A stretch of 24,645 nt of DNA from Lenisia limosa (taxonomy: Eukaryota > Breviatea). Location of the stretch: positions 1 through 24,645 of the forward strand of contig LPNZ01010837.1 in the NCBI GenBank assembly GCA_001655205.1. The letters run 5' to 3'. The position numbers were made by a program, and so were the translations under genes. Every line of letters starts with the position of its first letter. Position 1 is the first letter of the stretch. Shown in pieces: positions 8,965-18,441 of the stretch. The notes beneath the pieces are model-generated. The model was not told the DNA's origin, made no database searches, and saw only the letters and a list, made by a program, of their open reading frames with translations.

Positions 8965-11900
8965 ATGATGAAGTATTTCTTTTTACTCCTCGCTCTCTTC
9001 GCTCTGACTCAGGCGACGACTGGTGAGTCCCAGCTTACCAATGATGATAACTCTGTAGTCGAGGACACCCGCTACTGCGCACCATGCAAGCTGGTCGTTA
9101 ATGGTTTGTCGTTTTTGCATATTAGCCTTACTTACCTTTTTAGCTGCCGAGAAGTGGTTGAACCAGGTTTGATAGTGCTTGATATGAGCTTACAAGGGCT
9201 TTCGTTTTTTTTCCGCACAATTTGGTACTAATTCCTTATATTTCACCGTTTGGAAGAGCTAATATGTCGTAGAACTCCACTGTGGTAGGTTATTCGGAGT
9301 ATTTCTTCTTATTTTCAAGGTTGAAATTGAGCATTTCATTGAGAAGCTTTGCCCCGTCCTTTCTATGATCCCTGAGAAGGAATGTGATGCCCTTATCGAG
9401 ACTGTAAGGCGAAGTGTGGTTCAGGCTTCACTTACATTCCAGTATGTTCCCGTTATTATCAGATGGATTGATCAGAAGGAAACTCCCGAGGTTCTTTGTG
9501 CCCAGTTCCATCTTTGCCCTCCCGTTACCGTTTCCAAGGTTGACGAGTGCGGCCTTTGCAAGGTTGTTCTCAAGGGTAGGAATTCCACGCACAACTCTTC
9601 GTCACTCATTCTCTACCAGCCTCTGAGGAGTACCTTGCTAAAAACCGTACTGAAGTTGAGATTGAAGACTTCCTCCAGAAGCTTTGCTGTTGGCGGGGGG
9701 ATTCGGACAGTTTATTGGGTCCTTGGAATGAGTTGAATTGACCGCCCACATTTTTTCACTAATCAGCCGTTCTCCCCATGGACAAGACCGAATGCGGTGA
9801 CATCATCATGACCTACGTTCCCGTCCTCGTCAACTGGGCCGAGACCAAGTACCCCCCTGAAGTGGTCTGCCAGATGACCGGATTCTGCAAGAAGGAGGTC
9901 CACGAGCCCACCACCCCCATCGAGCCCGTCGGCAAGGCTGAGTGCACTCTCTGCAGTGAGTGGTGGTAATATTTCCGGCCCGGATGCTTTGCCGTCGGCT
10001 CTTTCCGAACGCCATAATTCTTCTGATACCCCCCCCNNNNNNNNNNNNNNNNNNNNNNNNNNNNNNNNNNNNNNNNNNAGATCGAGTCTGTGATTGAGAA
10101 AGACATCTGCCCCATCCTCCCCATCTCTGCCGCCCTCTGCAACAGCGTATGCTAAGATGGTTTAGTCCACGGGGCCCTCCATTTGCTTCTTATATCATTT
10201 ACCATGATAATAATGGTGGCTCAACCCAAGACATACATTATGTTTTCTTTCCTACATGGTTTATTCACCCTGTAGATGGTCGAGAAGTACACCCCTCTCA
10301 TCATTGTCATGCTCGACAAGAACTACCCTCCCGAGGTTCGCGTCCCTGCGTCTTTGAGGCCAGCCATCCTTTCCTCATGTTTTCACCGTTTTTAAAATTC
10401 TTAGCTAGGGTTGTTGTTTTGCTTTTACACCCCTTACCTCCCTGTAGAAGATCTGCGAGATGTTCCATCTCTGCGAGCCCGAGGTTATCGAGCCTGTCAA
10501 CGAGTCAGGCGAGTGCGTTCTCTGCAGTGAGTCCGGCTGGCTTGTTTAAGAGAAATAAATCTCTAAATATAAAAACACCTTATCCTGTTTACGACTCCAG
10601 AGACTGTTCTCAAGTTCGCTGAGAAGGAGCTGAACAACAACCACTCCATCGCCGAGATCGAGAAGTTCCTCGAGGACAACGTGTGCCCCACCCTCCCCAT
10701 CCCCACTGGCCTCTGCGACAAGATGGTTGTCAAGTACACCCCCATCATCGTTGAGATGCTCGAGAAGAAGCTCGACCCCGAGGTATGGCCGCCTTTCATA
10801 GCAATGGCATCAGCTGCTTCATTCCCCGCAACCATCCACGATTACCGGGGGTATTGACCCTCCAGACTGTGTGCATCAGCTTCAAGATGTGCAAGCCTGA
10901 GGAGAAGCCCATGCCCAAGCCCCTCGGCGGCCAAGGCGAGTGCGTCCTTTGCAGTAGGCATGGAACCAAACAAAACTCTTATGACCAGGGGCAAATCGCA
11001 AATATTCTTTATTTTAGGGGATTTTGAAATAACCGATTTAACCGATTTTTAATGATGAAATGGTCGTGTTTTGGTTTAACCAGCAGAAACCATCCTTGAG
11101 TGGGCCGAGAAGGAGCTTAAGGACTCCAACAACGTCACTGAGGCCACCGTCAAGAAGTTCCTCGACGAGAAGGTGCCTGGGTTTATTGATATCTTTATCC
11201 ATTGCTTGGGCTTGATCTCTTTTTCCCTCGTGGAGATTCAATAATTAGAATGTGTCCTCATTCCATTCCAGTAGTACTCATGCCACAGGTCTGTCCCAGC
11301 CTCCCCATCCCCGAGAGCCTCTGCGAGTCCCTCGTTGCCAACTACATTCCCATGATCATCCAGATGCTCGAGGAGAAGATTGACCCCGATGTGAGCATCT
11401 GGCTCTTTTAATACTAGATGTATATCATTTTGGGATGAAATAATAACCTGGTNNNNNNNNNNNNNNNNNNNNNNNNNNNNNNNNNNNNNNNNNNNNNNNN
11501 NNNNNNNNNNNNNNNNNNNNNNNNNNNNNNNNNNNNNNNNNNNNNNNNNNNNNNNNNNNNNNNNNNNNNNNNNNNNNNNNNNNNNNNNNNNNNNNNGAAG
11601 GTTGTTGAGCCTGTCCAGAACGATGGCGAGTGCTCTCTCTGCAGTAGGCTGACCGGCTTTTGGGGCTTCACTTGACTGAATGGTCCGGTTTATTGAGTTG
11701 TCCTCTTCTTGCTTTTCCCACCTTGATTTGAATATCATGAACCAAGCAATAGTCACCCCCTTCTCACCGCGTAGCCTGGGTCATGAACCTCGTTGAAGAG
11801 AAGCTTGCCAACAACGTCACCGAGGCCGAGATCGAAGCTTTCATTGAGAAGAACATCTGCAACGCCCTCCCCGTCCCCGAGAAGATCTGCGACAGCGTAA

Positions 11901-14455
11901 GCAGACTCGCACCTGCTTCTTCTTTTGCTTGGACTTATGATTATTATTGTATGATCCCTTTTGACGATCCAGATTGTTGAGAAGTACCTTCCCGCCATCA
12001 TCGTCAAGCTCGAGGCCAAGTACCCTCCCCAAGTAAGCCGGAATGTCCTGATGTGGTTTTAAATTACATTACCCAAGATTCCAATCCCCATTTTCGTGGT
12101 CNNNNNNNNNNNNNNNNNNNNNNNNNNNNNNNNNNNNNNNNNNNNNNNNNNNNNNNNNNNNNNNNNNNNNNNNNNNNNNNNNNNNNNNNNNNNNNNNNNN
12201 NNNNNNNNNNNNNNNNNNNNNNNNNNNNNNNNNNNNNNNNNNNNNNNNNNNNNNNNNTGTGTCACCATGGTCGACGGCGTTGAGAACGTGGGCTGGGCTG
12301 GCACATGAGTAGGGCTTCACTTCGGTTCGAAAAAGACTTTTCAATAGTGCCATCTTTTTGTTCTTTTGCCGAAGCTGCTCCAACTCTGACGCCCTAGTGG
12401 ATCGCCTCCAACTCCACCATGAACGTTATCGAGAACTTCATTGAGGGGATCTGCTCCTTCATCCCCTTCGGCTCAGAGTACTGCGACTCTCTCATTGAGA
12501 AGTGGACCCCTGTCGTCGTTGAGTGGGTGATCGACAACGCTGACGGCCAGACCCTCTGTGCTGCCATTGACATCTGCGCCGCCCCCGCCGCCGTGGAGCC
12601 CGTCAAGGTATGGGCTGTCTTCAGCTGTTATTTCGCGGTCTTTTGAAAGCACTGTTTTTCTGTTCGATTCTTGCCTCATTGCCCCAGTCCGAGTACTGCG
12701 GCCTCTGCAAGATTGTCATCAAGTTCGCCGAGAAGTTCCTCTTCAAGGTTTGGCTCCATACTCACTATTAAGTAATGTGCATGATGTGCCTACCTTGGGT
12801 TTGTTTCATCTTCAAATAGTATACACCAGGCAATTATCCCTCACTTTGCAGTACCTTGAGAAGGAGGACACCGAGAAGGCTGTTGAGCACTTCCTGGAGG
12901 ACGTGTGCCACATCATTGGCCTCAACCCCGACTCGTGCGACGCTGTCGTTGAGCAGGTTAGTATGCCTTTCGTTCGGCTCAATATGGCTGCTTTTGTTGA
13001 GGTTTTCGAGGAATTGAGACCATTTTCCTCATTCCCCCAGTATTATGCTACCGTGCTTCATTGGCTCGAGACCAAGGCCACCCCCGAGGAAGCCTGCCAC
13101 GCTACCGGTCTCTGTATGGCTCCTCCTAAGGTCGGCTGACACTCCTTATTTGGTTCATTTCTCTCTTCTTGTCCTGCCATTTTGATGATACCCCCTCCCC
13201 CGAGTGATGGAATGCGGTGCTGCAGCGACTGACCTGGGCTTTGTTTGTGTTGTTCTCAACCCTCGTGTGTTGTCAGCCAACAGAGTTGATTTGGTTTTTT
13301 TTGTTTCATAAATTTTCCNNNNNNNNNNTTTTTCTGTTCTTGTCATCTGACTTTTATCTAGTTTTAGCGTTGTTTGCTCGTGTTTACTATTGCTTATTTT
13401 TTTTTTGTTTTAATTTCAGATTTTTTGGTTTGTGATCCTTTACGCCAATATTCTTCTTCGAAATTTCCGTTTTACTCNNNNNNNNNNNNNNNNNNNNNNN
13501 NNNNNNNNNNNNNNNNNNNNNNNNNNNNNNNNNNNNNNNNNNNNNNNNNNNNNNNNNNNNNNNNNNNNNNNNNNNNNNNNNNNNNNNNNNNNNNTGCTCG
13601 GGCTGCGAGTGGGCTGTGGAGTATGCTGAGAACTGGATCACCAAGGACAACCACACCGCTATCATTGAGCACTTCATTGAGGAGGCCTGCCCCGTCATCC
13701 CCATCGACGGCGACACTTGCGGTAAGCGGAACCTGGGTGGACATTATATCGCTAGGTTTTTATGATATTTTATGATATTTAAGTTTTCTTTGCGTTTTCT
13801 GGCAGTCGTACTCTGACTTTGTAGTGGACTTCATTGAGAAGTTCGTTCCCGAGATTCTTGAATACATCTTCGGCAAGGAGACCCCCGAGGTCTTCTGCTC
13901 TTTCCTTGGTATGCGCTCTTGTGATGCCTTGTTATACTCCCCTCCCTCCCTTCCCAGTGTGTTTTATTGTCTTTGTAAACCGCTAGAGTGGTGTGTCTAG
14001 TGTCCTCATCTTTTCTACCCCCTCATCTTTTCTACCCCCCCCCCTAGGCGCCTGTGACGCCGCTCTCAGCATCACCGAGGCTGAAGAGTGCAAGTTCTGC
14101 ACCATCCTCTCCAAGGCTGCTGAACGCTGGTTGAGCAAGGACTCAACTGAGGCTGAGGTGCGAGGGATCAAGATGGTTGTTTTTGGGCATTGGACTTGGA
14201 AACCCTTTTGACACCCCAGGTTGAGCATTTTGTCTCTAAGATGTGCAAGTACCTCCCCACCAAGCTCCAGGCCCAATGCGGCGCCGTAAGGGGGCTTCTT
14301 TTATCGATTTGTAACACGAAGACACAATGATCATACAGACAGCTACATTTTTCAAATATCACCCTCCTCAGGTTGTGGAGCAATACACCCCCATGGTCAT
14401 GCAGTACATTGAGGGCAAGATCTCAAGTGACCAAATCTGCAGCCATGTCTGCTAA
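8965..14455 (+). CDS. Prosaposin-like secreted protein with ten saposin B-type domains
   Basis: The start ATGATGAAG opens a signal peptide (MMKYFFLLLALFALTQATTG). Ten saposin B-type domains follow, each with the family's six-cysteine plan: CxxC, a central C...C about ten residues apart around P.LP, and a final C...C. The recurrent segment is like CVLCKTVLKFAEKEL, then VCPTLPIP, then KYTPIIVEMLE, then a closing cysteine pair. Saposins bind and perturb lipids. In other organisms such polyproteins are lysosomal sphingolipid-hydrolase activators or, in protists, secreted membrane-active peptides; the sequence alone does not choose between these. Linkers between domains are short and proline/acid-rich (for example EPEVIEPVNESGE), suitable for proteolytic release of single domains. 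No transmembrane segment is seen. The protein ends SSDQICSHVC then TAA. Four N gaps remove parts of domains 3, 5, 6 and 7 and the sequence before 9. Confidence 0.9.
9404..9442 (+). other. 39-bp intron in prosaposin
   Basis: It begins GTAAGG and ends TTCCAG. Its length is a multiple of three with no in-frame stop, so it could be mistaken for coding. Removing it places YVPVII six residues after the fourth cysteine of domain 1, the same spacing as in the other domains. Retaining it would add 13 residues found in no other copy. Confidence 0.75.
12309..12348. mobile_element. MITE-like terminal repeat, solo copy
   Basis: GTAGGGCTTCACTTCGGTTC followed by GAAAAAGACTT matches the terminal inverted repeat of the element at 15942-16040. 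Only one end is present. It lies in the prosaposin intron between exons ending 12287 and starting 12398, so it is probably a remnant. Confidence 0.7.
13217..13477 (+). repeat. Dispersed intronic repeat, copy 2 (prosaposin)
   Basis: The part at 13217-13318 carries GGGCTTTGTTTGTGTTGTTC, TGTTGTCAGCCAACAGAG and TTTCATAAATTTTCC. After a 10-N gap and unrelated T-rich sequence, 13430-13477 repeats the leader block of the family (GCCAATATTCTTCTTCGAAA). Two adjacent partial copies are therefore likely, the second running into the gap at 13478-13594. All lies in the intron after prosaposin domain 8. Confidence 0.8.
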
Positions 14456-14861
14456 CTCCCAATATCGCCTAGAATGAATTGTACTCTTCGAAGACGTTTA
14501 TATTCAATACATCATATCTTCACCAAAGAGTATGGCTCCAATTGAGGCTTTACGTGTATCCACTACTTATTCAGCGCTGCATGTAATTTCACTCTGAGAA
14601 TTAACGTTTCGCTCAACAGTGCATGGCTCGTTGAATAGAATATCATGCTATGAATGCAGCTGTGTGACAGGGATTCATAGTAACTCCAATTCCAATATGT
14701 TCCTGAATGGTTTACCAATGTTAGTTGTTAATAGCATTATTCATAGTTATTCACTCAGAATTCAATGCACTGCATTTCTATACATACCCAATAATACACC
14801 AGAAATCAGACTCATCTATGGAAATGACACGCTTCCAAAGCATGTAACCTCGTCCCTGTTC
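14456..14861. other. Convergent intergenic region, nothing recognised
   Basis: This is the space between the stop codons of the prosaposin and transporter genes. I see no gene, repeat or clear AATAAA signal. An open frame at 14619-14999 runs through it but is only partly over the transporter's 3' exons on the opposite strand and has no recognisable content. Confidence 0.5.
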
Positions 14862-17800
14862 CTAGTCCTCTTCGGGGACCGGATCCTCCCATGTCGGCTC
14901 ATCCTGGAGGGTCAAAACCCTTTCATTGTTTTAACATTGTGTAATTTGTTGCGTTTTTATGTTTTTCCCCCCAAACCTCATCAGAGAGCAATCGAATGAC
15001 CGTCATCACGAAGCCGAGGGAGGAGAACAGAAGCCCCGCAAACACAAGCGCCATTCCAACAAAACGAGGCTATATCGTCAGCAATTGGGTAATTCAAAAA
15101 CAAGGAGTTGAAAGCGAAAGTCAAGCAATATAGCCCATATAATAGTACTTATTAAACCAAATCTTACTTTCATAACACCAGGCGGTCTGATTTTCCAAAT
15201 CAAAAGGCCTAAATAATGAAACAACCTTCATCTTCTCCAAAAAAACAACATCAAAGCTGCAATGGCTTACCACCCCTCATACCGGGTATTGTGAACACAA
15301 CGGGCAGTCCAAAGAGGGAGCCATTGAAGGCAAACACCGTTTCGATGGCTACAAAATTAGCAACATTCCGTTGCTAGCACAACATGGGGGGCATCAAAAA
15401 CAAATTGCCTTATTGAAACATTGTGTGAAGATTAGAAATAAAAACAGGTTCTTTGACTTAACTAACCAAAGCTGTCCACACTATCACGCTTATTGGAGAT
15501 TTTGGAATATTATAATAATAAAAATTTACCCAAACCTTTTCCTTAAAACTATCTGAACACGTTCTGCAAGGAAGTGTTTAATATTATGTGTTTCCATGTG
15601 ATAAGTCAACAGCCACTCCTCTCCCACTCGGTACGGCCCATGCAACAACAAAGCTCAGAGCAGCCAGAATGATATAAGACGTGTGTCTGACTCGACTGTA
15701 AGGCTTGCCAGGGAAAAACACTTCGTCAAGCTGAGTCTGTTAATGCTATTTTTTTGGGAGATTTTTAGGACAAAGAAAATAACAGGCATTTAAAGGTTCA
15801 ACTGCCAACCGATTTCCGAACAGCAAAGAAAACAAGGGGGAACGAGAATATAAGTGTCAAAGTGAGGCCGCAACGAGCAGCCATGGCAAAGATATTCGAA
15901 TCCCTAAGGAAGTCACAACAATGAAAGAAAAGAGTGTGGTCTAGGTTCACTTCGGTTCAAAAAAAGACTGAATTTCTCAATAAAGCCTCGAAAACTATCG
16001 ATAATTTACCAGTCTTTTTAGAACCGAATTGAAGCCCTACATACTCCCCTCAACTTCCATAATATGGTCCACAGCTTACTCATATAATGCGAGGACAGAG
16101 CCTGGGGTCTCATCTCCTCCCTGCGCGTAGCCAGCAAGGGACTAAAACGTGACTATCGAAAGGAGAATGGGGTTTTCAACCAAAGGTGTGAGTGAGAGGC
16201 TTTACCTCGGTTCCCAAAAAGACGATGAAAATATCAACATTTATCAAGGTTTTATCAAGAAATTGTCTATAATATATGGACCTTCGGAAGCAATGAGTAT
16301 GTCCAATTCTCTTGTAAGCGTCACATTTCAATAGCTTCCAAGTGACGTACCATCCAGAAGTACATAAACAAGCACGCAAGTTGTGTGAAGAGAATGACCT
16401 TCCTGAAGGCCTTGGCCGAAGACGGCTAAACCGTCAGTGGTTGTTTATACATTTTGAGGAAGAAAAATAAAAAATCTTGAATCAAAATCAAATATGATCT
16501 TACATACATATCATATATTAGTATATAGTATGATCATATAATAAAAAAATTTTCTTTGTCAACTCCGTCCCCAACAAAATATTTTATTATTTGAAAATAA
16601 CTACACGCTGTGGTCCAACCCACAGTAATAGACTGGTAAATAGCAAGCGCGTTGTAGTGGCAAGCAAATGACACCGTGACAATAGGAACCCCCATAAAGA
16701 AGTCGAACGACGGCTCAATTGTCGACACCGTCTACAATGTCAGTTTGGTTCAGTTCATCGGCGAAAATGAAAATTGACGACTACATGACAAAACCCGTTC
16801 ACAACTAAAAAATCGATGGAGCCCCAGCCTGTGTATGTGATGTAGCCCTTAGACCTCATGGATTTCGGTAGTCAACGCATGACCGACCACAACGGCGATG
16901 GCGAAGACAACGCAAATGAGGGCAACAAACGACGTCGGGGACAGACGATTGACGTCTGAAGGATCAGCCACATATGTGGCGACATGGTGAACAAGGACCA
17001 ATACAGCATAAAATAAAGAAGACTAGTAATGAATCCCCAAAATAAGTATATTTTTTTACACTTCACAATTGGTTTTTCAGTGGATACAGAAGAGAAACCA
17101 GTTAATATTATCATTGCTTTTCTAGGGTTGGAATGAGACCACCCACTTCGGATACAGCAAAGCGGCCCAATAACTGTCACAAAAATGACCGGGAGGATAA
17201 AATCCCTATCAGAGACAAATGAATTCCCAATGAGGTTTCGGAGAATTGAAGAGACAAACTCGCCTAGGTTATCAGAAAGAAATCGGGGTAATATGTAGAG
17301 ACCCACCAATGAAAACGGCATAAGCGGTGCAGCTTCCCAGGGTATATAGCAGGATCATGGCTTGGAGAGGCCGCCCAACAGCTTTGCCGAAGCAGTGTTC
17401 GGCTAAAGAGCGGTAGCTGAAAGCCTTGATGTGTTCGGCTAAGACAGTGAGATATGTACATATGTCCAAAAAATGACTTTTAAAAACCCCTTATTTGTTA
17501 GTTTGCTGCAAAATGGCGCATTTTGTGATTCCAAGTTCTATTTCGCAAAGGTTGTTATGCAAGAAGATAGCAACAAGGCCTAAAAACATATCTATATCTG
17601 TACCTGCACAGGCAAGGCCATTGAGAGAGAGTGCCGACAATAACGACACCAACATCATCAAAAGAAGGCCTGGAGAGATGAAATGCCAACACTATTCCGT
17701 TTAAATACCCTTCATAGGAAAACACATCCGATAACAACAAATGTTATTACAATGCTGTCCAGATTTGGAAAATAAACAGTGCGATAGTGGACGGATGATA

Positions 17801-18068
17801 GTAAGCCACAGTGGCAAAAAGTACGGTATTAGCCTACCAGAAACCCATCCCATGCATCGCACAGCATATGGCAGGGCAAGTACACCTGACCCAACAACAG
17901 TGTTGGTGAGGTTGAATGTAGCGGCAGAGAGGTTCTTGGAGGTCGGTTTATCTGTCCAAAAATAAGATTTGTAAGGTATTATTTGGATTGAGCGAGTGGT
18001 AGACGTGAGAGAGGCCTACCAGGCTTGAAAAGCGAGGGAAACTCGCCAACCAGCGGCTTTTTTTCCAT
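14862..18068 (-). CDS. Amino acid/auxin permease (AAAP) family transporter
   Basis: AAAP members (vacuolar AVT, SLC36/SLC38) move neutral amino acids across plasma or lysosomal/vacuolar membranes by H+ or Na+ coupling. The N-terminus MEKKPLVGEFPSLFK is short and soluble. TM1 carries the family signature NLTNTVVGSGVLALPYA. Further segments include LLLMMLVSLLSALSLNGLA, ILLYTLGSCTAYAVFI, FILPVIFVTVIGPLCC, FVALICVVFAIAVVVGHA, the conserved VPIVTVSFACHYNALAIYQS (equivalent to the family's FxCHxNxxPIY), VILFTQLACLFMYFWM, LTLTLIFSFPLVFFAVRKS, YIILAALSFVVAWAVPS, TVFAFNGSLFGLPVVFTIP and FVGMALVFAGLLFSSLGFV. About eleven membrane segments and about 420 residues fit the family, and the acidic tail ends DPVPEED. 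Exact substrate and membrane cannot be read from the sequence. Confidence 0.9.
15942..16040. mobile_element. MITE-like element with terminal inverted repeats
   Basis: The left end reads TAGGTTCACTTCGGTTC then AAAAAAAGACTG. The right end, read in reverse complement, is GTAGGGCTTCAATTCGGTTC then TAAAAAGACTGG. The arms of about 29 bp flank about 40 bp of AT-rich sequence containing ATCGAT, with no coding capacity. It sits in the transporter intron between exons ending 16080 and starting 15903. Related ends occur at 12309-12348 and 16194-16230, so this is a small non-autonomous family. Confidence 0.75.
16194..16230. mobile_element. Diverged MITE-like terminal repeat
   Basis: GAGAGGCTTTACCTCGGTTC followed by CCAAAAAGACGATG resembles the terminal repeat of the neighbouring element about 150 bp away. 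It lies in the next intron of the transporter gene. Only one end is recognisable. Confidence 0.55.
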
Positions 18069-18441
18069 TCTGCTGCCTTTCCGAATTTACTTATTAATTA
18101 TTAAACAACACAGCTATACCCAGTATTGACCCAGTATTCACAATTTCGCTTTCTTTCTCGCCTTTACTTTTCCCTGTTCGCCGGCGGAACTCCGATTTCA
18201 ACTTCTTTACCAGAGGAGGACCCGGCGGCGGATCGAGAAGCTTTGATTTAATTTATTTTGGGGGAGCGATTATGCTTATCGGCTGGGCTTCTTCAAAACC
18301 AACTTTTCATTTCTTCAATTCGCCTTTTTAACATTGTGTTAGGAGAGAAAAAAAAAAGCAATACGAAGCGATAATACGAAGAGCTTGTTTGAGATCAGAT
18401 CTGCTGAAATGTAGTTATCGCAAAGGCCTTCTCTGAACACC
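18069..18441. promoter_or_regulatory. Divergent intergenic region between transporter and gene 5
   Basis: About 370 bp separate the two divergent start codons; promoters for both should lie here. I see no convincing core-promoter motif, only AT-rich stretches and a GC-rich patch around 18180-18235. The downstream ATG has a favourable context (CACCATGGCG). Confidence 0.4.

Larger units (their letters stand above)
8965..14455 (+). other. Prosaposin exon model and domain map
   Basis: Exons: 8965-9103, 9144-9166, 9320-9403, 9443-9575, 9620-9688, 9767-9955, gap to 10146, 10276-10335, 10448-10526, 10601-10782, 10866-10953, 11087-11172, 11289-11390, gap to 11643, 11775-11896, 11973-12032, gap to 12287, 12398-12607, 12688-12747, 12852-12956, 13041-13130, gap to 13721, 13825-13908, 14048-14157, 14220-14285, 14372-14455. 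Domains, first to last cysteine: D1 9076-9517, D2 9548-9888, D3 9943-10474, D4 10514-10892, D5 from 10941 (end in gap), D6 from 11631 (end in gap), D7 (start in gap) to 12577, D8 12697-13115, D9 13595-14055, D10 14089-14452. Phases agree at all junctions not interrupted by gaps. Confidence 0.82.
14862..18068 (-). other. AAAP transporter exon model
   Basis: Exons in transcription order (descending): 18068-18020, 17951-17838, 17669-17604, 17438-17307, 17263-17147, 16955-16855, 16731-16624, 16425-16351, 16141-16080, 15903-15810, 15730-15628, 15348-15283, 15208-15168, 15069-14977, 14903-14862. They sum to 1263 nt, 420 codons plus TAG, and every junction is in phase. No gap falls in this gene, making it the best-resolved model in the window. 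Confidence 0.85.

Noticed and set aside
13801-13824. Acceptor at GGCAG (13805) for the second half of saposin domain 9
   Set aside because: With the phase-1 donor at 13722 it gives a TGA. The later acceptor at 13824 keeps the frame and restores the six-residue spacing between the fourth cysteine and FVP.
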